NCBI GenBank assembly: GCA_012512865.1
Contig: JAAZDH010000344.1
Coordinates: 1-11,286, forward strand
DNA from: Clostridiaceae bacterium
GTDB taxonomy: Bacteria > Bacillota > Clostridia > Acetivibrionales > DUMC01
Direction of reading: 5' to 3'
Length of the DNA stretch: 11,286 nt
Part shown: positions 6,643 to 11,286 of the stretch, one piece after another
How the letters are laid out: every line of letters starts with the position of its first letter
Numbering within the stretch: the first letter of the stretch is position 1
The notes under the pieces: generated by a model
What the model was told of the DNA's origin: nothing
What the model saw: the letters and a program-made list of their open reading frames with translations, nothing else
Database searches by the model: none
Program-made: the position numbers and the translations under genes

Positions 6643-7524
6643 ATGGAAAAACGTGAGGCACTTGATATCCTGGGAGTTAAAGAAGATGCGCCAAAAAGTG
6701 AGATTGAAAAAAGATATGCAATAGCTTTACGCAAGTATCGTTCCGGGAATATTGAAGGGCTTGCGGAAGAACAATTCAACAGGGTTACGGAAGCGTACAA
6801 TCTCTTGATGGGATACACCATTGAACCCGGTGATGACGAAAAGAAACGCAAAAAACCCAATCCTGTGCTGAAAAAACTGGGAATCGACGAGGAAAAGCTG
6901 AGAAATTTTCTGCATTATTACAAGTTCCACGTAGTAGGAGGCATTCTGATTCTTGCTGCTGTAGTTTCCATGGTCAGGGGATGTGTCAACAGGGTGGAGC
7001 CGGATTTGTCCGTGGTTTTCATGGGGAGTGTTTATTGTGCAAAACAGGGGCAGTTTGAAGAAGATGTTAAATCACTAATAGACGGGGTAAAGGAAATCAG
7101 CACGGAAAACATCCCAATATCAGAAGCCCAGGAAAGGCAGGACCCCCAAGTTCAAATGGCTATGCTCCAAAAGGCGATGCTGGTGATAAGCGTGGGTGAA
7201 GCGGATGTAATACTCCTGGATGAGGCGCAGTTTGAAAAGTTTGCAAAGCAGGGTGCATTTATGAAACTTGAAGACATTCCTGCAATAATGAACTTACCTG
7301 AAGACAAGCTGGCTGTGGAACAGGTGGAAGAAGAAGACATGAAAGGAAACGTAACCATAGTTGATGAGGGTGTCTATGGTATTATACTGGAACGGGGCAA
7401 GGTTTTTACGGATTCAATGGTTGTCGGTGAAGAAATAATAGCAGCCATAAGCATAAAATCAAAGAATTATGACAATGCGGTAAAGTTGATAGAGCTGCTG
7501 ATAAATGATGTGAAGGAGGAATAG
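6643..7524 (+). CDS. Membrane protein with degenerate J-like N-terminal domain
   Basis: A 293-aa protein of unknown function. Residues 3-58 read like a DnaJ domain: EALDILGVKEDAPKSEIEKRY (helices I-II), then EEQFNRVTEAYNLL (helix III). The loop between them is SGNIEGL, with no His-Pro-Asp, so DnaK ATPase stimulation is not expected. A charged linker (62-90, EKKRKKPNP) precedes one hydrophobic segment at about 97-113 (VVGGILILAAVVSMVRG). With the positive linker on the inside, the remaining 180 residues should face outside. That part includes ISVGEADVILLDEAQFEKFAKQ, loosely like solute-binding-protein folds, but I cannot assign it. The ATG at 6643 is preceded 7 nt upstream by a run of seven G as a weak ribosome binding site. 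The frame is open to a TTG at 6577, which lacks such a site. Its stop is 4 nt before the STAS gene, whose ribosome binding site lies inside this gene, so the two are probably translationally coupled. That makes it a candidate input for the partner switch. Confidence 0.75.
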   Translation: MEKREALDILGVKEDAPKSEIEKRYAIALRKYRSGNIEGLAEEQFNRVTEAYNLLMGYTIEPGDDEKKRKKPNPVLKKLGIDEEKLRNFLHYYKFHVVGGILILAAVVSMVRGCVNRVEPDLSVVFMGSVYCAKQGQFEEDVKSLIDGVKEISTENIPISEAQERQDPQVQMAMLQKAMLVISVGEADVILLDEAQFEKFAKQGAFMKLEDIPAIMNLPEDKLAVEQVEEEDMKGNVTIVDEGVYGIILERGKVFTDSMVVGEEIIAAISIKSKNYDNAVKLIELLINDVKEE

Positions 7525-7528
7525 TCAA

Positions 7529-7846
7529 ATGCCGGGAGATTTGATTATAAAGGAAGAATATTCGGATGGCATTACAAGGGTTATGATTTCCGGGGAAGCC
7601 GATATTTATACTTCTTCCCAGATTAAGGAAAAGCTTTACAATATTGTTGACAGCCGGAAAACTGATATTAAAATCGACTGTAATGAACTGAGCTATATTG
7701 ACAGTACGGGGCTTGGCATTTTTGCAGGTACGTTGAAAAGGGCCAAGCAGTATGGCCGCAATGTTTACCTTGCAGGTTTGAAAAGCAACATAAAGAAGCT
7801 TTTTACGATTACAGGCCTTGATAAACTGTTCATTATGGAGGAATAA
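7529..7846 (+). CDS. STAS-domain anti-anti-sigma factor (RsbV/SpoIIAA family)
   Basis: A 105-aa single-domain STAS protein. In the family, the unphosphorylated form binds the anti-sigma partner and frees the sigma factor, and phosphorylation of one serine by an RsbW-type kinase inactivates it. The diagnostic YIDSTGLGIF is at residues 56-65, with Ser59 aligned to the phosphorylated serine of RsbV and SpoIIAA. The surrounding residues match RsbV (DSTGLG) more than SpoIIAA (DSSGLG). The N-terminal strands (LIIKEEYSDGITRVMISGEAD) and the C-terminal helix are complete. AAGGAGG (7513-7519) lies 9 nt upstream, inside the preceding gene. It sits 4 nt before the RsbW-like gene, the usual order for these modules. 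The phosphosite implies an active kinase somewhere. The adjacent RsbW-like protein does not look able to do it, but the product of 9238-9690 does. Confidence 0.92.
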   Translation: MPGDLIIKEEYSDGITRVMISGEADIYTSSQIKEKLYNIVDSRKTDIKIDCNELSYIDSTGLGIFAGTLKRAKQYGRNVYLAGLKSNIKKLFTITGLDKLFIMEE

Positions 7847-7850
7847 GGAT

Positions 7851-8237
7851 ATGGACTCACCTGTTGACCGCGTTGAACTATTTTTACCCTTTAAAGCGGA
7901 ATATGTAAGCGTGGCCCGGCTTGCGGCATCAGGGGTGGCGAGCCGCATGGGATTTAATATAGAGGCAATTGAAGATATAAAGGTTGCCGTATCGGAAGTC
8001 TGCAGCAAGCTGGTGTGCATTGGAAGCAAGATTGCAGACGGGTACAGGATTATATTTAATATTGGGAAATTATCCCTGGAAATAATATATGATTGCGAGG
8101 ATAAGTCACTAAAGTGCATTTTCGATAATGAAGTGGATGAACTGGCCATACCTATAATAAAATCATTAATGACCAGTGCAGAGCTATGTACCGGCAACGA
8201 CTATATTTTATCCATGTCCAAAGACGTTGAGGAGTAA
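7851..8237 (+). CDS. Degenerate RsbW/SpoIIAB-like anti-sigma factor, ATP-binding motifs lost
   Basis: A 128-aa protein in the RsbW position between the STAS and sigma genes. Its fold is recognisable: an RsbW-like start (VELFLPFKAEYVSVARLAASGVASRMGF), EDIKVAVSEVCSKLV (41-55) where the N-box belongs, and a C-terminal PIIKSLMTSAEL with IL-S-M-S-K matching the end of RsbW. The N-box glutamate (Glu49) remains, but the Mg-ATP-binding asparagine is a lysine (Lys53) and the following histidine is isoleucine. The DxGxG box is replaced by YDCEDKSLK (80-88), and the second glycine box (GxG before the C-terminal helix) by VDELAI (95-100). ATP binding and kinase activity are therefore unlikely. It may keep sigma or STAS binding as a scaffold. 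ATGGAGG ending at 7841 is 9 nt before the ATG and overlaps the STAS stop region. The family placement rests on context and weak similarity and is moderately sure. Confidence 0.75.
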   Translation: MDSPVDRVELFLPFKAEYVSVARLAASGVASRMGFNIEAIEDIKVAVSEVCSKLVCIGSKIADGYRIIFNIGKLSLEIIYDCEDKSLKCIFDNEVDELAIPIIKSLMTSAELCTGNDYILSMSKDVEE

Positions 8238-8244
8238 ATTGAAA

Positions 8245-9012
8245 ATGCAGCGAAAGAAAAGTGAAACAATCAGCCTTCGTTCCGATGGTACTGAAAACGA
8301 TATGGAATTATTTCACAGGTACAAGGAAAAACGCTCGATATCCGACAGGAATGCAATTGTAAATAAGTATCTTTACCTTGCGGAAATTATAGCGAAGAAA
8401 TTTGTAAACAGGGGAATCGAGTATGATGATATATTCCAGGTTGCATCCATTGCCCTAATCAAGTCAGTGGAGAGGTATGACCCTGGTAGAGGGGTTAAGT
8501 TTATCAGTTTTGCAACCCCGACCATTATTGGAGAAATAAAAAGGTATTTTCGTGACAAGGGCTCAACTATAAGGATTCCGAGAAGAATCTATGAAGATTA
8601 TAAAAAAATAAACCTTGCAATGGAAAAATTGCAGGCGGAACTGGGAAGGCCGCCCCGAGTGGATGAAATAGCAGATTACTTGAATGTAAGCGCAGAATAC
8701 GTGTTAGAAATAATTGAGGCGAGAAATGCGTATAACATGAAATCATTTGACCAAAATGCATTTGCTGATGAAGACATTGAACTCCATGAAACAGTGGGGA
8801 AAGAGGACGAGGAATTTGAAAAAATAGAAAACAGAGATTTCCTCGAAAAAAGCATGGACAAGCTTAGCGAAATAGAAAAAGAGTTTATAAGAATGAGATA
8901 TTATGAAAATAAGACGCAGAAAGTGATTGCCGAAAAGATGGGTGTATCCCAGATGTATGTTTCAAGGATGGAAAGGAAAGTATTGAACAAACTTAAACTT
9001 ATCTTATCTTGA
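8245..9012 (+). CDS. RNA polymerase sigma factor, SigB/SigF/SigG family
   Basis: A 255-aa sigma-70 family factor lacking regions 1.1 and 1.2, as in SigB, SigF and SigG. Region 2 spans about 37-108, with the core-binding and promoter-melting segment YDDIFQVASIALIKSVERYDPGRG and the -10 recognition segment FISFATPTIIGEIKRYFRDKG. Region 3 is about 118-164 (AELGRPPRVDEIADYLNVS). Region 4 is about 205-250 with a helix-turn-helix in TQKVIAEKMGVSQMYVSRMERK that reads the -35 element. GGAG (8231-8234) is 10 nt before ATG 8245, and an in-frame TTG at 8239 is too close to it. It starts 7 nt after the RsbW-like gene, so STAS, RsbW-like and sigma form the classic partner-switching order. Without sporulation genes around it, a general stress or development sigma is more likely than SigF or SigG, but the sequence does not settle this. 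Confidence 0.93.
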   Translation: MQRKKSETISLRSDGTENDMELFHRYKEKRSISDRNAIVNKYLYLAEIIAKKFVNRGIEYDDIFQVASIALIKSVERYDPGRGVKFISFATPTIIGEIKRYFRDKGSTIRIPRRIYEDYKKINLAMEKLQAELGRPPRVDEIADYLNVSAEYVLEIIEARNAYNMKSFDQNAFADEDIELHETVGKEDEEFEKIENRDFLEKSMDKLSEIEKEFIRMRYYENKTQKVIAEKMGVSQMYVSRMERKVLNKLKLILS

Positions 9013-9066
9013 TGCAAGTTTGTGGAGTGAGATACGCACCGAGATTCATGCCGCTTTCCGATTCCT

Positions 9067-9086
9067 TCCGGGAAAAACATCCCGGA
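9067..9086 (+). other. Hairpin downstream of the sigma gene
   Basis: A perfect 7-bp GC-rich stem, TCCGGGA (9067-9073) with TCCCGGA (9080-9086), closes the loop AAAACA. No T-tract follows directly; the next T-run is 40 nt away (9124-9131). It could stabilise or process the end of the sigma transcript rather than terminate it. Confidence 0.45.
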
Positions 9087-9131
9087 CAAGCCCCCAGGAA
9101 GCTTAATTCATGGTATATAGGAAATTTTTTT

Positions 9132-9157
9132 GTTTATTTGTAAATTCTAAAGGGTAA
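9132..9157 (+). promoter_or_regulatory. Candidate sigma-B-type promoter of the RsbW-like ATPase gene
   Basis: GTTTAT (9132-9137) and GGGTAA (9152-9157), 14 nt apart, each match 5 of 6 bases of the Bacillus sigma-B consensus GTTTAA-N(12-15)-GGGTAT. A start site near 9165 would give a leader of about 70 nt. Competing sigma-A elements nearby are poor: TTGACG (9165-9170) and TATAAT (9176-9181) are only 5 nt apart, and TTGACG paired with TATTAA (9189-9194) is weak. The match is direct; recognition by the sigma factor encoded upstream is inference. Confidence 0.4.
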
Positions 9158-9237
9158 TTTATTATTGACGTTATTTATAATATGGAAATATTAATAGTTG
9201 TCACGGGAAAAAACATGGAGCAAAAGAGGGGAGTGCT

Positions 9238-9690
9238 TTGGAGTCATTAAAATTAAAGCTTCTGAAAGTTTACAGCAAGGCAATTCCAAGCAGGATTGAA
9301 ATTGTAAGCGGCATTGTAAGCGAAATTATACAAAATGTGCTTGAAAGCTGCAAAACCATTCATGATGATATTCTATTCGAGTTAAGGGTAATTTTGCACG
9401 AATTGATTATAAATGCAATAATACATGGCAACAAGGAGAACAAGGATAAACTTGTTGAGATAAATGCGGGCATTACAAACGGGAAGCGCCTGGTGCTGGT
9501 GGTTTCTGATGAAGGGGATGGTTACGACTACAATTATTATTTAAAGAGATGCGAAAAAAAAATGGAGACTTTTTGCTGGGACGACATGGAGGAAAAGGGC
9601 CGGGGCATACAAATCGTAAAGGGATTGTGTGATAATATTGAGTTTAACCAGAAGGGCAATAAAATATATATAATAAAAAGCCTGGAATAA
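9238..9690 (+). CDS. RsbW/SpoIIAB-like serine kinase, HATPase_c_2 family, intact motifs
   Basis: A 150-aa GHKL ATPase of the anti-sigma kinase type. The N-box is complete at residues 55-65 (HELIINAIIHGN: Glu55, Asn59, His63). The first glycine box is SDEGDGYDY (90-98, DxGxG), and the second is EKGRGIQIVKGL (119-130, GxGI). This pattern predicts ATP binding and phosphorylation of a STAS serine, with optional sigma binding. It uses a TTG start: TTG 9238 follows AGGGGAG with a short spacer of about 4 nt, and no in-frame ATG or GTG fits. This suggests low translation, and the ATG at 9215 is out of frame. It lies 225 nt after the sigma gene, in the same direction but with its own likely promoter. 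It is the only plausible kinase in the window for the STAS protein. It could instead serve a different, distant STAS protein. Confidence 0.86.
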   Translation: MESLKLKLLKVYSKAIPSRIEIVSGIVSEIIQNVLESCKTIHDDILFELRVILHELIINAIIHGNKENKDKLVEINAGITNGKRLVLVVSDEGDGYDYNYYLKRCEKKMETFCWDDMEEKGRGIQIVKGLCDNIEFNQKGNKIYIIKSLE

Positions 9691-9773
9691 TCTTCCATAT
9701 AATCAAAGTAATAACGATAATGATTTGCGGGGCAATTCCCGTAAAACTTATTACAAGCTATCTTTTCCTTTCT

Positions 9774-9791
9774 AATTATTAGTTAATAATT
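9774..9791. terminator. AT-rich palindrome between convergent genes, possible weak terminator
   Basis: AATTATTA (9774-9781) and TAATAATT (9784-9791) form a perfect palindrome around GT, near the 3' ends of the convergent ATPase and serine acetyltransferase genes. T-rich sequence follows on the plus strand (9792-9817). A second small hairpin, CGGGG (9728-9732) with TCCCG (9737-9741), has no T-tract. Neither is a strong terminator. Confidence 0.3.
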
Positions 9792-9802
9792 CTTTAATTA
9801 TT

Positions 9803-10699
9803 CTAGTTTTCATTTTTCTTGCCGGCATCATTCTTGTAATACTTGTTTGCGGTGTTGTAATACACCTTTTCACCGGCTTTAACGGAATGTGTCAGCCAAA
9901 CATTGCCACCAATGACACAGTCATCACCTATAACGGTATCACCGCCCAAAATAGTGGCTCCTGCATAAATGACCACACGGTTACCGATATCGGGGTGGCG
10001 CTTGATTCCCTTGATTGGTTTGCCGGTATCATCAAGTTTAAAACTTTTTGCACCCAGGGTAACACCTTGATAAATTTTTACATGATCGCCTATCGTGCAT
10101 GTTTCGCCTATTACAACCCCTGTCCCGTGGTCAATAAAGAAGTATTTGCCTATAACCGCTCCGGGGTGGATATCGATTCCGGTTATTTGATGGGCATATT
10201 CGGTCATCATGCGGGGCAACAGCGGCACATTAAGCTCATATAGCCGGTGTGCAAGCCTGTATATGCTGATGGCCTCGAAGGCGGGATAGGCCAGCATTAT
10301 TTCTTCTTCCGAGCGGGCGGCGGGATCACCTTCGTAAGCTGCTATTATATCGGTCTGCAGGATTTCTGTAATTTCGGGTATGCTTTCTATGAACTTGCTT
10401 GTAATCCTTTCGGCATCACCGGGATTTAGTTCGTTATAACTTAAGATGTCGCTTATCATCTCGTTGAGAAGGATTGCTGCCTGCTCAAGGTAGCTTCTTA
10501 TTAATGTTTTTGCAAACTTCGGGTTAACCGGCTCCGTACCGAAAATTTGCGGCCACATGGCGCACCGCAAAAGGTTTAGCAGTTTTACCACCTGTTCCTT
10601 CATACCGGGACGGTTTAGGGAAACCCCGCAGATTTCCTCGTTTATTTTCGCAAGCCTCTCGGTGGCTGTTTCAATGCTTTTATTGACAATGTCGCTCAT
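9803..10699 (-). CDS. cysE: Serine O-acetyltransferase (CysE/EpsC type)
   Basis: Transfers acetyl from acetyl-CoA to L-serine, making O-acetylserine, the precursor of cysteine. The protein is 298 aa, with an N-terminal helical domain (about 1-165) including the family segments DIIAAYEGDPAA (117-128) and YPAFEAISIYRLAHRLYE (138-155). A left-handed parallel beta-helix of hexapeptide repeats follows: GIDIHPGAVIGKYFFIDHG with the active-site His191, TGVVIGET, VKIYQGVTLGA, and VVIYAGATILGGDTVIGDDCVIGGNVW. The tail is polar (KYYKNDAGKKNEN). The longer N-terminus matches the ~300-aa forms found in Bacteroidetes and Clostridia rather than the ~220-aa Bacillus CysE, so epsC is an alternative label. 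The start at 10699 has GGAGG (plus coordinates 10707-10711) at a 7-nt spacing. The frame runs further upstream to 10756 without a site. It converges on the ATPase gene. No cysteine synthase gene is in the window. Confidence 0.93.
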   Translation of the reverse strand: MSDIVNKSIETATERLAKINEEICGVSLNRPGMKEQVVKLLNLLRCAMWPQIFGTEPVNPKFAKTLIRSYLEQAAILLNEMISDILSYNELNPGDAERITSKFIESIPEITEILQTDIIAAYEGDPAARSEEEIMLAYPAFEAISIYRLAHRLYELNVPLLPRMMTEYAHQITGIDIHPGAVIGKYFFIDHGTGVVIGETCTIGDHVKIYQGVTLGAKSFKLDDTGKPIKGIKRHPDIGNRVVIYAGATILGGDTVIGDDCVIGGNVWLTHSVKAGEKVYYNTANKYYKNDAGKKNEN

Positions 10700-10730
10700 A
10701 ATGAATCCTCCATTCATCGTGGTAATGCTG

Positions 10731-10769
10731 CATGTTAACAAGGCTATATACAACATGTATTAGCGTCAA
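10731..10769 (-). promoter_or_regulatory. Possible cysE promoter and overlapping inverted repeat
   Basis: On the minus strand TTGACG (10769-10764) is followed by TATATAG-like sequence (10750-10744), but the spacing (13 nt to TATATA, 15 nt to TATAGC) is shorter than ideal. The inverted repeat CATGTT (10731-10736) with AACATG (10753-10758), 16 nt apart, overlaps the putative -10 and could be an operator. No T-box or S-box is visible in the roughly 70-nt spacer before the start codon. Confidence 0.3.
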
Positions 10770-10936
10770 CGTGCTTACTGTTTACTTGGCAAAAACAAAA
10801 ATGCGCATCTTTCGTACTCATACTTATGTAAAATTCATATATTCGTATATATTAATGTATATAATATACTTTAAAATAATATAGTACTAAATATTATATG
10901 TTTTAAAATTTAACAATGTAAATCAATATTTTTTTT

Positions 10937-11037
10937 GTGTTGCACATAAAGACGATAAAGCCTTTAAATATAATAATGCGGCCATGTCCGGCACATATTA
11001 TGCATGCATGGTTGCTTGAAATACAACAATGCAACAC
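10937..11037 (+). other. Candidate structured RNA or large inverted repeat
   Basis: A perfect 8-bp inverted repeat, GTGTTGCA (10937-10944) with TGCAACAC (11030-11037), encloses 85 nt. Inside is a 9-bp pairing with two G-U pairs, GCGGCCATG (10978-10986) with CATGGTTGC (11007-11015). GTTGC (11011-11015) can alternatively pair with GCAAC (11031-11035), so the outer and inner stems offer competing folds. No open reading frame of note lies here. It resembles no riboswitch class that I can name. The flanking non-coding DNA (10770-10936 and 11046-11146) is extremely AT-rich. It holds an exact 9-bp direct repeat TGCAAGAAA (11068-11076 and 11078-11086) at a 10-bp period but no gene. Confidence 0.3.
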
Positions 11038-11045
11038 TATATACT
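11016..11045 (+). promoter_or_regulatory. Candidate rightward sigma-A promoter
   Basis: TTGAAA (11016-11021) and TATACT (11040-11045) are separated by 18 nt. It overlaps the right arm of the inverted repeat ending at 11037, so the repeat could be an operator. It points to a gene beyond the right edge. Confidence 0.4.
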
Positions 11046-11146
11046 ATGAAATATAATACTATAAGAATGCAAGAAAGTGCAAGAAATTAAGTAGGAATAA
11101 CCGCAAGATAAGTAGAATATTTTTAAAAAAATCTTTTTAAAATAAC

Positions 11147-11175
11147 TTGAAATTAAAAAACATATATAGTATAAT
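11147..11175 (+). promoter_or_regulatory. Strong rightward sigma-A promoter near the right edge
   Basis: TTGAAA (11147-11152) and a perfect TATAAT (11170-11175) are 17 nt apart. Transcription should start near 11182, only about 25 nt before a terminator-like hairpin. The product is therefore either a short RNA or an attenuated leader of a gene beyond the window. Confidence 0.75.
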
Positions 11176-11206
11176 CCCGACTTTTACAGCAAAATTGAAG
11201 AAAAAT

Positions 11207-11250
11207 AGCCGCAAACCTTTGATACCAAAGGAATAGCGGCTTTTATATTT
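11207..11250. terminator. Two-tier hairpin, probably a bidirectional terminator
   Basis: The outer stem AGCCGC (11207-11212) pairs with GCGGCT (11236-11241). The inner stem CCTTTG (11216-11221) pairs with CAAAGG (11226-11231) around the loop ATAC, with a small AAA/AATA internal loop between stems. On the plus strand T-rich TTTTATATTTT follows. On the minus strand the complement of AAAAAT (11201-11206) gives a T-run. It can therefore end a leftward gene from beyond the right edge, or the short transcript from the promoter at 11147-11175. Confidence 0.72.
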
Positions 11251-11286
11251 TGTCACAAAAATGTAGGGGAAAACCTTATTTTTTTA

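Noticed and set aside
7406..8197. Long open frame on the minus strand (263 codons) opposite the STAS and RsbW-like genes
   Set aside because: It lies antisense to two well-supported genes with tight operon spacing, and its translation shows no recognisable domain. It is a shadow frame.
9048..9143. A 31-codon frame downstream of the sigma gene
   Set aside because: It has no properly spaced ribosome binding site, spans the hairpin at 9067-9086, and its composition is not protein-like.
9165..9181. Sigma-A promoter TTGACG with TATAAT before the kinase gene
   Set aside because: The two boxes are only 5 nt apart, so they cannot work as a pair.
9707..9727. Fur-box-like ACGATAATGATTT
   Set aside because: Only half of the 19-bp palindrome matches, and it lies between the 3' ends of convergent genes, where an operator has nothing to control.
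10984..11019. An 11-codon frame in the right-hand non-coding region
   Set aside because: No ribosome binding site, and it lies inside the inverted repeat; the length is expected by chance.
10937..11037. Cyclic-di-GMP (GEMM) riboswitch, suggested by GACGATAAAGCC at 10951-10962
   Set aside because: The required GGCAAACC, GGACGCAAAGCC and GGTAGC blocks are missing; only a short word is shared.

Overview
The window looks like chromosomal DNA of a Gram-positive member of the Clostridia (Bacillota), possibly a relative of the Acetivibrio/Ruminiclostridium group. The evidence is strong AGGAGG-type ribosome binding sites, near-consensus TTGACA/TATAAT promoters, heavy use of AGG and ATA codons, AT-rich intergenic DNA, and a SpoIIA/RsbV-RsbW-SigB style regulatory module. 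The exact taxon is an inference. No rRNA, tRNA, transposase, integrase or CRISPR array is visible.

Layout, left to right. (1) guaB (IMP dehydrogenase) behind a good sigma-A promoter, followed without a visible terminator by two Gfo/Idh/MocA-family NAD(P)-dependent oxidoreductases of unknown substrate. (2) greA, with its own strong promoter, phased A-tracts upstream, a leader of about 213 nt containing a terminator-like hairpin, and a strong intrinsic terminator. (3) lysS (lysyl-tRNA synthetase) with its own consensus promoter. (4) A compact run of four genes: a membrane protein with a J-like domain lacking HPD, a STAS anti-anti-sigma factor, a degenerate RsbW/SpoIIAB-like protein and a SigB/SigF/SigG-type sigma factor. 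About 225 nt downstream lies a separate, intact RsbW-like ATPase gene. (5) A convergent serine O-acetyltransferase gene on the minus strand. (6) About 590 nt of very AT-rich non-coding DNA with candidate rightward promoters, inverted repeats and a good hairpin terminator at the right edge.

The most interesting part is 6643-9690, which reads as a rearranged partner-switching module. The STAS protein keeps its phosphorylatable serine. The RsbW-like protein directly before the sigma gene has lost the N-box asparagine and both glycine-rich ATP-binding boxes. The nearby second ATPase keeps all of them. A plausible reading is that sigma binding and STAS phosphorylation are split between two proteins, with the membrane-anchored J-like protein as an envelope-linked input. 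A candidate sigma-B-type promoter (GTTTAT-N14-GGGTAA) upstream of the intact ATPase would close a feedback loop. The motif states are read directly from the sequence; the wiring is a hypothesis.
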